From positions 1 to 32,512 of the forward strand of contig JAKUPT010000031.1 in the NCBI GenBank assembly GCA_022450595.1: 32,512 bases of DNA, in the 5' to 3' direction. Source of the DNA: Bdellovibrionales bacterium (GTDB lineage Bacteria > Bdellovibrionota > Bdellovibrionia > Bdellovibrionales > UBA1609). Both the position numbers and the translations under genes were made by a program. The notes beneath the pieces are model-generated. The model had not been told where the DNA came from. It made no database searches and saw only the letters and a program-made list of their open reading frames with translations. Shown here one piece after another: positions 1 to 7,895 of the stretch (position 1 is its first letter; each line of letters begins with the position of its first letter).

Positions 1-23
1 TGCTTAAGACGATATATACAAAA

Positions 24-64
24 GGGACAAAATCGCTGGCAAATTAGAGGGACATTTTCGCTGG
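24..64. repeat. two-copy 16-bp direct repeat, possible mobile-element end
   Basis: Two copies of the pattern GGGACA-NNN-TCGCTGG lie at 24-39 and 49-64, exactly 25 bp apart. They match at 13 of 16 positions, and the only difference is AAA against TTT in the middle. The region around them is AT-rich and has no reading frame. Closely spaced, phased copies of a terminal motif are known from the ends of IS21-type elements, so this may be the terminal region of an element whose transposase lies left of the window. That is inference: no transposase, target duplication or second end is visible. An array of regulator-binding sites is the alternative. Confidence 0.4.
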
Positions 65-205
65 AGAATCACAAAAATTCATACCACTGTATTATTTTGA
101 GATTATGCGATTTGAGTGCTGAGTGTTGAGTGAATTATTCTTGTATAAGTACTGGTCAATGACTACTCCTTCAGCACTTATATGTAGTTTAAATGGTGAT
201 TAGCA

Positions 206-221
206 TGGAACACATTTTGCT
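206..221 (+). promoter_or_regulatory. possible sigma-54 -24/-12 element
   Basis: TGGAAC, five bases, then TTGCT. GG (207-208) and GC (219-220) are separated by 10 bp, as sigma-54 promoters require, and only one base of the TGGCAC half is off consensus. The expected transcript start, about 232, is only 2 nt before the ATG at 234. The transcript would therefore be effectively leaderless, which agrees with the lack of a Shine-Dalgarno sequence but is unusual. It may be a chance match. Confidence 0.3.
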
Positions 222-233
222 TTATATATTATT

Positions 234-1340
234 ATGAAAAATTATCTATCAATTTTAAAGTGGATTATAACACTAGCAATTTTAGCTCTTCTTTTTAATA
301 ACTGCTCACCAGGGTTTGATCAAACAGAAATAAAAAACTCCAAAAACAGTAGTGAAATAAACCAGCCCACAGACTCATCATCAGAAACAGGTATATCTGA
401 AGAAAATACTGAAAACGAAGAAGCAATAACTCATACTGATATATTTGGAAAAACCATTGATGGTAACAATATTCTTATAAAAGGTGAAAATTTTCCTAAT
501 AAAGCAATTGCTGAACCATTGTATTGGACTAGTTTTGAAGAGTCTGATGATCCTGAATCTGATCTTATAGGTTATGGTCGATTTAAGGGGCTAGCTGATA
601 CAAATATAACTGCACCCGGCTCAAATGTTTCACACCGCTTTGACATTAGCCGGCAAGATCAAAACAACTCTCCAACTTTAAACTTTGGTGACTCAAATGA
701 ACTCTATGTATTTAAAAAAATATATTATGATTTTGAAATAGACCATGCTGACAACATGGGACCATTAGGACTTAACTTAAAAATTTTAAGGTTATGGTCA
801 CCTGAAGGAAATAATATATACACGGGATATCAAGGCCTAGAGGGCTCTACGGGTAACCCTAGAACATATGCTGAATATACAGGACAATCTACATTATGGG
901 GAAAAATCCCGTTTATTCCATATAAGTGGCATCAAACTGAAATAGTTTATAAAGCAAGTCAAGTTGACGTCCAAGATGGTATCTTTACCGTTATCCGAGA
1001 TGGTGTAAAATTATGGGATAGAAAATTTAGAATGAGGACCTCAAATAAGTCAGCTAAATATAATGAAATTGCATTTGATCAAATCAGTAATGGAACAGGA
1101 AACAACTCTTTAAATATATATTATGATGATCTGTACATTGATACTACTTTTACAAGAATAATGCTATCAGATGCTCCCAATCTTGAAGACTCAAGAGTTT
1201 TAGAAGTTCAAATACCTTTGCAATGGAGCAAAAATTTGATTGAAATTAAGCTCAGAAAAGGTGCTCATGAATCATTTAAAGATAAATACCTACTGATTAT
1301 TGATGAAAAAAATGAAGTTAATAAGGTCATCAGTCTTTAA
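234..1340 (+). CDS. secreted lipoprotein, ConA-like beta-sandwich candidate
   Basis: A 368-residue protein of unrecognised family. It opens with a hydrophobic signal segment (about residues 8-21) ending at Cys24 in the context LLFNNC. That is a plausible but non-canonical lipobox because Asn precedes the Cys. Residues 30-65 are a Ser/Glu/Asn-rich linker, typical of surface lipoproteins. The rest is rich in aromatic and polar beta-strand patterns (LYWTSFEES near 96, KWHQTEIVY near 230, YYDDLYIDTTFTRI near 297). These resemble jelly-roll carbohydrate-binding or polysaccharide-lyase-like domains, but no catalytic residues can be named. No Shine-Dalgarno precedes the ATG, and no alternative start would keep the signal peptide. 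It stands alone on this strand and is followed by a palindromic block that could terminate it. Confidence 0.75.
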   Translation: MKNYLSILKWIITLAILALLFNNCSPGFDQTEIKNSKNSSEINQPTDSSSETGISEENTENEEAITHTDIFGKTIDGNNILIKGENFPNKAIAEPLYWTSFEESDDPESDLIGYGRFKGLADTNITAPGSNVSHRFDISRQDQNNSPTLNFGDSNELYVFKKIYYDFEIDHADNMGPLGLNLKILRLWSPEGNNIYTGYQGLEGSTGNPRTYAEYTGQSTLWGKIPFIPYKWHQTEIVYKASQVDVQDGIFTVIRDGVKLWDRKFRMRTSNKSAKYNEIAFDQISNGTGNNSLNIYYDDLYIDTTFTRIMLSDAPNLEDSRVLEVQIPLQWSKNLIEIKLRKGAHESFKDKYLLIIDEKNEVNKVISL

Positions 1341-1401
1341 AAATGGCAAATCTATATAAAGATAAGTGATGAGAACCAACCGAGCCCTATAGGTGTGGAG
1401 A

Positions 1402-1438
1402 GTCCGCCGTCGCTGAAGCTTTGGCGGGACAATTTTTT
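1402..1438 (+). terminator. GC-rich imperfect stem followed by T-run
   Basis: GTCCGCC (1402-1408) can pair with GGCGGGAC (1423-1430) with a single bulge, and the stem is followed by AATTTTTT (1431-1438). On the plus strand this has the form of an intrinsic terminator for the lipoprotein gene ending at 1340. The stem is strikingly GC-rich for this AT-rich region, so it may also be a copy of a dispersed palindromic repeat. Confidence 0.45.
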
Positions 1439-1455
1439 GCCGGGGGCAAAAAATT
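1431..1455. repeat. perfect 11-bp palindrome next to tRNA
   Basis: AATTTTTTGCC, three bases, then GGCAAAAAATT form a perfect inverted repeat with a 3-nt loop. Its last base coincides with the end of the encoded CCA of the tRNA-Gly gene on the minus strand. It could form a hairpin at the 3' end of the precursor tRNA and guide processing or termination, although the T-run precedes rather than follows the stem in that direction. Confidence 0.5.
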
Positions 1456-1530
1456 GGAGCGGGAGACGGGGCTCAAACCCGCGACCTTCGCCTTGGCAAG
1501 GCGACGCTCTATCAACTGAGCTACTCCCGC
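1455..1530 (-). tRNA. tRNA-Gly (anticodon GCC)
   Basis: Read on the minus strand, the 76-nt gene folds as a full cloverleaf. The acceptor stem is GCGGGAG/CTCCCGC, the D-arm contains AGCTCAGTTGATAGAGC, the anticodon loop is TTGCCAA with anticodon GCC, and the T-arm is GCGGGTTTGAGCCCCGT with the standard TTGA. The discriminator base is U, as in bacterial tRNA-Gly, and CCA is encoded. There is no neighbouring tRNA gene. The 3' end abuts a perfect AT/GC palindrome (1431-1455), which probably takes part in 3' maturation or termination. Confidence 0.97.
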
Positions 1531-1641
1531 AATCAGGAAGTTGGTAAATTACAGTTTTGGGTGGCTATTGTCAAACTTGATTTTCACAATTTTAGAATCA
1601 ATGCAAAGCAGAAAAATGCCAATTAAAACAGCAAGTTACAA

Positions 1642-2646
1642 TTAATAATCTAGATCCAAACGCTCAATCGCTCGCTTAACCTTTGCACTATCTGTGAAGG
1701 TGGCCACATGAAAGATGGCATCGCCTTGGTTCACCAGAGGTATTGTGCTTAAACCAATAATCACACCACTTACATCAGAAAGTATAGGGTACTCCTGCCG
1801 ATCCAGTGGGCCATAAACAAAGCCCACCTTCTCACCTTCACGAACACTGTCGCCGGTCTTTTTTACCATTCTCACAAGGCCGCTATGTGGGGCTCTCACC
1901 CATTTGGTCACCCGAGAGATATAAGCCAAATGCCCTTTTTGAGGTTTCTCGGCATTTTCAGGAAGCATTCCGATTTTACTCATCACTCTTAGACAGCCAT
2001 CAACTCCTCTTCGAATGGCCTCTTCGTTAAACCTTAAGGCCTCACCACCTTCATACAATAAAATGGTTTTTTTCTTTTTAAGAGCGGCCTCACGCAAAGA
2101 GCTGTCTCGAAGTTTTGAGTCTAAAACCACCGGCACTCCAAAAGCTAAAGACAGCTCTTTGGTTTGCTGGTCATCCAGACAGGCCCTTATTTGAGGCAGG
2201 TTATAACGGTTTTGAGCGCCTGTGTGCATATCAATGCCATGAGTGCAATTGGCCACAACCTCAGTCATAAAACAGTGAGCCAGCCTTGAAGCCAAAGACC
2301 CCTCTTTACTCCCAGGAAAACTGCGGTTTAAGTCTCTCCTGTCGGGCAAGTAGCGAGATTTGTTATTAAAGCCAAACACATTCACAATGGGCACAACAAT
2401 CAGTGTGCCTTTGATCTTTTTAATCACTTTCTTTTTTAAAAGCCTTCTAATAACCTCAACACCATTAATTTCATCACCATGAATGGCGGCAGAAATAAAT
2501 AATTTTGGCCCGGGCTCTTTGGAACGAATGACTTTTACAGGCATGTTAAGCTCTGTGTAGTCATACAATGAGGCAATATGAATATTTACTATCTTGGTTT
2601 CACCGGGAAGAATGCGCTCCCCACCCACTTTAAAAATCTTTGGCAC
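1642..2646 (-). CDS. succinylglutamate desuccinylase/aspartoacylase-family zinc hydrolase
   Basis: A 334-residue M14-like metallohydrolase of the AstE/AspA (COG3608) family, whose members cleave N-acyl or peptide bonds with one zinc. Visible motifs are HGDE (His56, Glu59; zinc ligands), PDRRDLNRSFPG (about 101-112, substrate-binding Asn-Arg) and DMHTG (His141, third zinc ligand). An acidic YEGGE near 198-202 could supply the catalytic Glu. Residues from about 245 to the end form a small beta-rich domain of the biotinyl/lipoyl-like type common in this family. The start is GTG: GGAG lies 6 nt before it, while the overlapping ATG just upstream is in another frame. The substrate cannot be deduced; relatives include AstE and deacylases near RimK-type ligases, but no arginine-catabolism or RimK gene is present. 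Confidence 0.9.
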   Translation of the reverse strand: MPKIFKVGGERILPGETKIVNIHIASLYDYTELNMPVKVIRSKEPGPKLFISAAIHGDEINGVEVIRRLLKKKVIKKIKGTLIVVPIVNVFGFNNKSRYLPDRRDLNRSFPGSKEGSLASRLAHCFMTEVVANCTHGIDMHTGAQNRYNLPQIRACLDDQQTKELSLAFGVPVVLDSKLRDSSLREAALKKKKTILLYEGGEALRFNEEAIRRGVDGCLRVMSKIGMLPENAEKPQKGHLAYISRVTKWVRAPHSGLVRMVKKTGDSVREGEKVGFVYGPLDRQEYPILSDVSGVIIGLSTIPLVNQGDAIFHVATFTDSAKVKRAIERLDLDY

Positions 2647-2710
2647 ATTTCACTCCAATAAAATTCTATTTTGAAGTGAAATTGCATTAAAAACAATACT
2701 TTTCACTTTA

Positions 2711-3547
2711 TTAAAAGCAATGGGGATATTTCGCTTTATACTTATTGTATTCAGAATCGTCTTCAATATCTAAAAGAAGTTTTGCTGCAATCACAAGTGA
2801 CACAATAGCTCCTGCAGGGGCTGCTTGTGCGAAAAAAGAAGCGCCAATAAGTCCGCCGGCACCCACTAAGCGAAATAGGTTTTTACGCTGACTGACATCT
2901 TCAAGCTGACCTTCCACTAAAAACCCACGATCCATAACAATAGACTTATAAATTTGTTGAGCCGTTTTGTTTAACTCACTTAAATCTCTCTCATTTTTAA
3001 TATTTTCAATATAGCCCTGAGTGTTTTCAATTTCTTTTTCTAAAAGCACAAGCTTAATATGGCTCCAACCATGAGGATACATTGCAGATGTTGGATGAAA
3101 TAAAGTTTTTGAGTCTAGTGAACAAGAATTCACATGCATTGATGGGTACTGAGATTTTAACTGAATGAGTGAGTGCTTAAAGGCTTTTTGAGTTTTACCG
3201 GAATAGGCTTTACAAGCCCCTCTTCCCTCTTTGCTGCGTCTTTCAATGGTGTGACCAAACACAGAGGCTTTTTTATAAAACACAGGCTCCCAGTTATAAG
3301 CCGGGCCGGTTAAAATCACCGAATCAAAAGATTCAGCATTGCCTGAATGAAGGTTTTCAAGGCTTCTTTTATAGGCATGCAATGTGTTTAAAGCATGAGT
3401 TTTTTTATCTATAAAGTTTTGCTTTTCTATATATTGGTTTTTTAAAATGCAGGCTTGAACTTGAACGGCTGCGTAGTTGATTGCATACTGTTCCGATTGT
3501 GCTGATAAACTGAATAAAGCTAAAACTAAAATTGATAAAATTCTCAT
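2711..3547 (-). CDS. secreted protein of unknown function
   Basis: A 278-residue protein with a clear N-terminal signal peptide (hydrophobic residues 3-16, likely cleavage after Ser-Ala-Gln-Ser), so it is exported. The middle is Lys/Glu/Asn-rich and probably helical, with several Cys residues (about 33, 111, 142) that could form disulfides in the periplasm. Near the C-terminus (about 230-258) lies a Gly/Ala-rich hydrophobic segment with GAGGLIGASFF and LVIAAKLLL, which could span or dip into a membrane, followed by an acidic stretch and a terminal His-Cys-Phe. The start is firm: an AGGGGGA Shine-Dalgarno precedes the ATG. The flanking zinc hydrolase and icd are on the same strand but separated by untranslated gaps, so operon membership is doubtful. 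I do not recognise the family. Confidence 0.75.
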   Translation of the reverse strand: MRILSILVLALFSLSAQSEQYAINYAAVQVQACILKNQYIEKQNFIDKKTHALNTLHAYKRSLENLHSGNAESFDSVILTGPAYNWEPVFYKKASVFGHTIERRSKEGRGACKAYSGKTQKAFKHSLIQLKSQYPSMHVNSCSLDSKTLFHPTSAMYPHGWSHIKLVLLEKEIENTQGYIENIKNERDLSELNKTAQQIYKSIVMDRGFLVEGQLEDVSQRKNLFRLVGAGGLIGASFFAQAAPAGAIVSLVIAAKLLLDIEDDSEYNKYKAKYPHCF

Positions 3548-3666
3548 ATGTCCCCCTCTTACAAGAGAGCATCATGAACCCAACAAAAGCTATATGACAA
3601 GCAATGGGTGGTAATTTAAAAAATTATCGTTTTTACAAAAGCTAACATGAGTAAAATTACCAAGGC

Positions 3667-3699
3667 AAAAAAAAGCCTGTGGCATGACCACAGGCTTTT
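3667..3699 (-). terminator. intrinsic terminator of icd
   Basis: AAAAGCCTGTGG (3671-3682) pairs perfectly with CCACAGGCTTTT (3688-3699) around a 5-nt loop. On the minus strand the stem runs into eight consecutive T residues (3674-3667). It begins 23 nt after the icd stop codon and is the clearest intrinsic terminator in the window. The plus strand also has a short T-run, so it may work in both directions. Confidence 0.9.
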
Positions 3700-3721
3700 A
3701 AAAGAATTATTATTATTTATT

Positions 3722-4945
3722 TTAAGATAGTTTGGCTTTCAAGTTGTCATCAAGAGCCGCTAAAAAGTCCTCAGTGTTTAAATAATGACTCTCATTTAAG
3801 TCTTTACCATGAATACAAAGAGCTAAATCTTTAGTCATCTTGCCACTCTCCACAGTCTCTATACATACACTTTCTAGAGCTTCACAAAAATCTATTAATT
3901 TTTGGTTTTGATCCAGCTTTCCTCTAAAGGCTAGCCCTCTAGTCCATGCAAAGATGCTCGCAATTGGGTTCGTAGAGGTTTTCTTACCTTGTTGGTGCTG
4001 ACGGTAGTGACGAGTCACAGTACCGTGAGCCGCTTCAGCTTCCATGGTTTTTCCATCTGGAGTTAAAAGAGTGGAAGTCATAAGTCCTAAAGAGCCAAAG
4101 CCTTGAGCTACAGTGTCGGACTGCACATCGCCGTCATAGTTTTTACAAGCCCAAACAAACTCCCCATGCCATTTAAGAGCTGAAGCCACCATGTCATCAA
4201 TCAGTCTGTGTTCATAAGTGATACCTTTGGCATCAAACTTTTCTTTGTACTCAGTTTGATAAACCTCTTCAAAAATATCTTTAAAACGACCATCATACTT
4301 TTTAAGAATGGTGTTTTTAGTCGATAGGTAACAAGGCCAGCCCTTCATTAAGGCCACGTTCATGCAGCTTCTTGCAAAACCACGAATAGACTCATCAGTA
4401 TTGTACATGGCCATGGCCACCCCATCGCCTTTAAAATCATAAACTTCAAAGCTTTGCTCTTCACCTTCTTCTGGAGTGTAAGTTATTGTTAGTTTACCTT
4501 TTCCTTTGGTTAAAAAGTCTGTGGCTTTGTACTGGTCTCCAAATGCATGACGGCCAATACAAATAGGCTTTGTCCAATTAGGAACAAGACGAGGTACGTT
4601 TTTACAAACAATAGGCTCTCTAAATACAGTTCCGTCTAAAATATTACGAATAGTTCCATTTGGTGATCTGTACATTTTTTTAAGACCAAACTCTTCAACA
4701 CGAGCTTCATCAGGAGTAATCGTGGCACACTTAATACCCACGCCGTACTCTTTAATGGCATTGGCGGCATCCACGGTGATTTGATCTTCGGTTTTGTCAC
4801 GCGACTCCATGCCTAAGTCATAATATTTAATATCAAGATCCAGATAAGGAAGAATAAGCTTTTCTTTAATAAAGCTCCAGATAATGCGAGTCATTTCATC
4901 GCCATCAAGCTCAACCACAGGATTATCAACTTTGATTTTTTCCAT
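3722..4945 (-). CDS. icd: NADP-dependent isocitrate dehydrogenase, eukaryote-like type
   Basis: Oxidatively decarboxylates isocitrate to 2-oxoglutarate, making NADPH in the cytoplasmic TCA cycle. The protein belongs to the homodimeric subfamily shared with eukaryotic IDH1/IDH2, not the E. coli Icd type. Near the N-terminus are [13 protein letters not shown] and the [11 protein letters not shown] region; then come the substrate-binding [13 protein letters not shown] and [18 protein letters not shown], and later DDMVA and [12 protein letters not shown], which contact Mg2+ and NADP. At 407 residues it is full length. A TTG start at 4960 would add five residues, but AAGGGA lies 6 nt before the ATG at 4945, so I use the ATG. 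The gene is monocistronic: it has its own sigma-70-like promoter, with an interlocked inverted repeat, and a strong terminator. Confidence 0.96.
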   Translation of the reverse strand: MEKIKVDNPVVELDGDEMTRIIWSFIKEKLILPYLDLDIKYYDLGMESRDKTEDQITVDAANAIKEYGVGIKCATITPDEARVEEFGLKKMYRSPNGTIRNILDGTVFREPIVCKNVPRLVPNWTKPICIGRHAFGDQYKATDFLTKGKGKLTITYTPEEGEEQSFEVYDFKGDGVAMAMYNTDESIRGFARSCMNVALMKGWPCYLSTKNTILKKYDGRFKDIFEEVYQTEYKEKFDAKGITYEHRLIDDMVASALKWHGEFVWACKNYDGDVQSDTVAQGFGSLGLMTSTLLTPDGKTMEAEAAHGTVTRHYRQHQQGKKTSTNPIASIFAWTRGLAFRGKLDQNQKLIDFCEALESVCIETVESGKMTKDLALCIHGKDLNESHYLNTEDFLAALDDNLKAKLS

Positions 4946-4977
4946 AGAAGGTCCCTTCAAATTTAAGTTAAAGGGAC

Positions 4978-5006
4978 AATATGACTTGCTTTGTCATAGG
5001 GGTCAA
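4978..5006 (-). promoter_or_regulatory. icd promoter with overlapping inverted repeat
   Basis: On the minus strand a -35 TTGACC (5006-5001) is followed after exactly 17 bp by a -10 CATATT (4983-4978), 32 nt upstream of the icd ATG. A dyad TATGAC-N7-GTCATA (4980-4998) occupies most of the spacer and part of the -10 box. A protein bound there would block RNA polymerase, so it is a plausible repressor site, though the regulator is unknown. Confidence 0.55.
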
Positions 5007-5045
5007 CGGGCAACGCTTGGCATTCAGTAATCAATACTTTTTTAA

Positions 5046-7076
5046 TTAAATAGGTCCTTTGGGGCGCCCATCTAGTTTTTTAAAAAGATCAGCCATCATA
5101 GCTTTACGGTCTACTTCAGCTAAAGGGCGATGACCATCATCATAGCGCTCTATCATTTGCTCGGGGATTTCTAAAAGAAATCGAGAGGGACTCACTGGTC
5201 TCATTTTACCATAGCGCTTTCTTTGCCTTGCACGAGTTAAAACCAATCGTTTTTTAGCGCGAGTGAGCCCCACATAAAAAAGCCTACGTTCTTCGTCCAC
5301 GTCAGAGCCTAATAACTTATGAGGAATTAAATCCTCTTCCACACCAACTATGATTGTGACTGGAAACTCTAAGCCCTTACAGGCATGTAGAGTCATCAGT
5401 TGCACTTTGGACTTTTCTTTTTGATTGGAAGCCTCATCTAACTGATCTCTTAACTCCATGGAGTCTAAAAACTCTTTGATGGTTTTTGGACTTCTTTCGC
5501 CCTTTTCAATAAAACTGTCCATCACTCGGGCTAAAATTTCAACCAGCGTCCAGCGTTTGCCACCGCTAGTTTTATCTTTGTAGCTTCCTAACACGTGATC
5601 ATAAAAGCCGTTGTCCTTTAAAACGTTTAATAAAAAATTTCCGGCACTGGTGTTGGTATCATTCAGTAGGCCGTGTTTTAAATTGTCTAACTCTTTAAAC
5701 AGCGATTTAAAGTTGTTATGAATTTGTGGAGTGAGTGCTTCTTTTTCACTCACCCACCTGGATGCGGCCACAAAATCAAACTTCATTTCTTGAGCTTGGG
5801 CTTCAATGGCCTTAATGCTCTTCTCCCCTATACCTCTTGGTGGTGTACTTAGAATTCTACGAAAGCAAACCTCATGGGGGTAAAAGGCTGAGCGCAAGTA
5901 AGCTAGAACATCTTTCACCTCTTTGCGGTCAAAAAAGGCAGAGCCTCCTGTTAATGCGTAGGGAATTTGTGCTTGCCTTAAGAGCCCTTCAAGCAGTCCG
6001 CCTTGAGAGTTTGAACGGTACAAAATAGCAATGTCATTGTACTCAAACCCCTCTCTGACAAAGTAGTGAATCTGCTGCATGATCTCTTCAGCTTCTTCTT
6101 GCTCATTTTCATAAACAAACACTTCAGGCTTTAATTCAGACTCACTGAGTTGACCTGGTTCAAGCACTTTTTCATGGCGCTGTTTGTTGTTTTTAATCAA
6201 GTGGTTGGCAATGTCTAAAATGGATTTTGTAGACCTATAATTCCTTACAAGTCTGACCACCTTGCACTCATCAAACAGCCTTGGAAAGTTTAAAATATTT
6301 GAAACCTGAGCTCCTCGCCAGCCATAAATGGCCTGATCATCGTCTCCAACAACGGTGATGTTTTTATGATCTGAGGCCAGTTTTAAAATCAGTCTCATTT
6401 GAATGGCATTGGTATCTTGAAACTCATCCACCATAATTTGCTGATACTGGTCTTGATAAAGCTTTAGTACTTCAGGGTGTTTTTCAAAAATCTCAAGGGG
6501 CTTTAAAAGCAGTCCCTCAAAATCGACCACTCCTAGTAGTTGAAGTTTTTTTTCAAAACGAGGTTTAATCATCTCGGCCATATCATAGTAAGGGTCTGAC
6601 TTTTGAGTGTCGAAGGCTTTTTCATTTTCCCTGAGTCGGTTCACTATAGATAAAAGTTTGTCTGGATCGAAATCATCTTTTGCCGCATGGGAGATGTCTT
6701 TTAAACAATCCCTAATAATGGCCCTGGCATCGCCAGAATCAATGATTCCAAAGTTTTTAGGTAGCTCAACGAGTGAGTGATATTTTTTTAAAATCCCTAA
6801 ACCAAAAGAGTGAAAGGTGCCAGAGAGAATGTTTCTACCGGCCTTGCCAAGTTTATGCGCCACTCGCTCTTTGAGCTCTTTAGCTGCTTTATTGGTAAAT
6901 GTTAAAACACAGATTTTGTCTGCAGGAACTATCTTTTCATCAATCAAGCGGCCCGTGCGAGCTACTAAAACTGTAGTTTTACCACTGCCGGCGCCTGCAA
7001 GAATCAGCATGGGCCCATAATTGTGAAGGGCTGCTTCCTTCTGCTCGGGATTTAACCCTTGAGTCCATTTTGACAT
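5046..7076 (-). CDS. rep: ATP-dependent DNA helicase, Rep/UvrD family
   Basis: A superfamily 1A 3'-5' DNA helicase of 676 residues, close to the size of E. coli Rep. All helicase motifs are present: Q-motif LNPEQ (8-12), Walker A GAGSGKT (28-34), motif Ia TFTNKAAKEL (59-68), Walker B DEFQD (217-221), motif III VVGDDDQAIYGWRGA, motif IV RNYRST, motif V LMTLHACKGLEFP and motif VI RRLFYVGLTRAKK. The C-terminal PSRFLLEIP resembles Rep more than UvrD or PcrA, so I favour Rep, which displaces proteins ahead of the replication fork. UvrD is the alternative. It lies 12 nt downstream of the exonuclease gene, and its Shine-Dalgarno AGGGA overlaps that gene's TAG stop, which points to a translationally coupled operon. 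Confidence 0.93.
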   Translation of the reverse strand: MSKWTQGLNPEQKEAALHNYGPMLILAGAGSGKTTVLVARTGRLIDEKIVPADKICVLTFTNKAAKELKERVAHKLGKAGRNILSGTFHSFGLGILKKYHSLVELPKNFGIIDSGDARAIIRDCLKDISHAAKDDFDPDKLLSIVNRLRENEKAFDTQKSDPYYDMAEMIKPRFEKKLQLLGVVDFEGLLLKPLEIFEKHPEVLKLYQDQYQQIMVDEFQDTNAIQMRLILKLASDHKNITVVGDDDQAIYGWRGAQVSNILNFPRLFDECKVVRLVRNYRSTKSILDIANHLIKNNKQRHEKVLEPGQLSESELKPEVFVYENEQEEAEEIMQQIHYFVREGFEYNDIAILYRSNSQGGLLEGLLRQAQIPYALTGGSAFFDRKEVKDVLAYLRSAFYPHEVCFRRILSTPPRGIGEKSIKAIEAQAQEMKFDFVAASRWVSEKEALTPQIHNNFKSLFKELDNLKHGLLNDTNTSAGNFLLNVLKDNGFYDHVLGSYKDKTSGGKRWTLVEILARVMDSFIEKGERSPKTIKEFLDSMELRDQLDEASNQKEKSKVQLMTLHACKGLEFPVTIIVGVEEDLIPHKLLGSDVDEERRLFYVGLTRAKKRLVLTRARQRKRYGKMRPVSPSRFLLEIPEQMIERYDDGHRPLAEVDRKAMMADLFKKLDGRPKGPI

Positions 7077-7088
7077 AAGTGAAAATCC

Positions 7089-7787
7089 CTACTGTTCTAG
7101 CAAACTGTATTCAAAGGGAAAGTCCATATTCATCAGATCGCAGTGCTTATAATCTTTAAACCACTTTTTGTTTTTTGGATCCCACCTGAAGCCCATTTGT
7201 TTGGCTTTGTCTTTTTCCTCAAAACTGACATGGCTAATAACTGTAACCACAGGGCTTTGACTGCGCTCAATCACCTCGTGAAAGTCATACTTAGAAACAA
7301 TTTGAAGCATTGTCATCACATCAAATAAAGCTCTGTGAGACCAAGGGTTCACAAAGCCATGATCAGCCGCCAAGTGCCCAAGCTTTCTCGTGCTCAACTC
7401 TTCGGGGTAAGGCACATCATACATGGAATCAAGCCAGGGCTTTTCAACCACATCAAGTCCATGGCGACTAATTTCTTGCAAGTAAAAACTCTTATCAAAT
7501 TCTGCATTATGAGCCATCACATAATCACATTGGCTTAAATAAAAATTTAATCTTTGAAAGGCCTTTTTGGGTTCAAGGCCAAAGTTTTCTAAGTCATCAG
7601 TTTCAATACCTGTAACTTTCACAATCTCAGTCGGCACTTCAGTCAACTCTTCTGGCAGAACCAGCTCTGACATCACAGCCAAAGGTTTACTTTTATCAGT
7701 GTCCCAGACCACGGCCCCAATCTCGATCACACGGGCTGATTGAGCCTCTAAACCTGTTGTTTCAAAATCTAAACCTAATACTTTCAT
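7089..7787 (-). CDS. DEDDh 3'-5' exonuclease with C-terminal DUF5710-like domain
   Basis: A 232-residue exonuclease of the DnaQ/ExoX superfamily. The catalytic set is complete: Asp7 and Glu9 (DFETTG), Asp98 (HNAEFD), and His151 with Asp156 (SHRALFD). These bind two metal ions that hydrolyse DNA or RNA from the 3' end. After the nuclease domain (about 1-175) residues 182-212 contain VSFEEKDKAKQMGFRWDP and KKWF. This matches the pattern of the small DUF5710 domain (hydrophobic, Lys-Asp, Ala-Lys, Gly, Arg-Trp-Asp, Lys-Lys-Trp), usually an accessory domain of DNA-processing proteins. It is the first gene of a likely operon with the Rep helicase, which suggests a repair or replication-restart role. 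The start is supported by GGTGAT before the ATG. It is not the polymerase III epsilon subunit by architecture. Confidence 0.88.
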   Translation of the reverse strand: MKVLGLDFETTGLEAQSARVIEIGAVVWDTDKSKPLAVMSELVLPEELTEVPTEIVKVTGIETDDLENFGLEPKKAFQRLNFYLSQCDYVMAHNAEFDKSFYLQEISRHGLDVVEKPWLDSMYDVPYPEELSTRKLGHLAADHGFVNPWSHRALFDVMTMLQIVSKYDFHEVIERSQSPVVTVISHVSFEEKDKAKQMGFRWDPKNKKWFKDYKHCDLMNMDFPFEYSLLEQ

Positions 7788-7895
7788 AAATCACCTTTTC
7801 ATAAAAAACATAACCTATATTAAAAAGCTAACAAGGTCTATAGATGTCCCGGTGTTAACAAATTATGTCGCCAAAGTGCTTTATAATTCAGCACG

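Noticed and set aside
113-176. Triplicated GAGTG(C/T)T-like run and AGTGCTGA/TCAGCACT arms upstream of the first gene
   Set aside because: The units are short and imperfect, and the 8-bp arms are about 50 nt apart; no function can be supported beyond AT-rich background.
7870-7895. GTGCT/AGCAC hairpin after the permease gene
   Set aside because: A 5-bp stem with a 9-nt AT-rich loop and no T-run; too weak to call a terminator.
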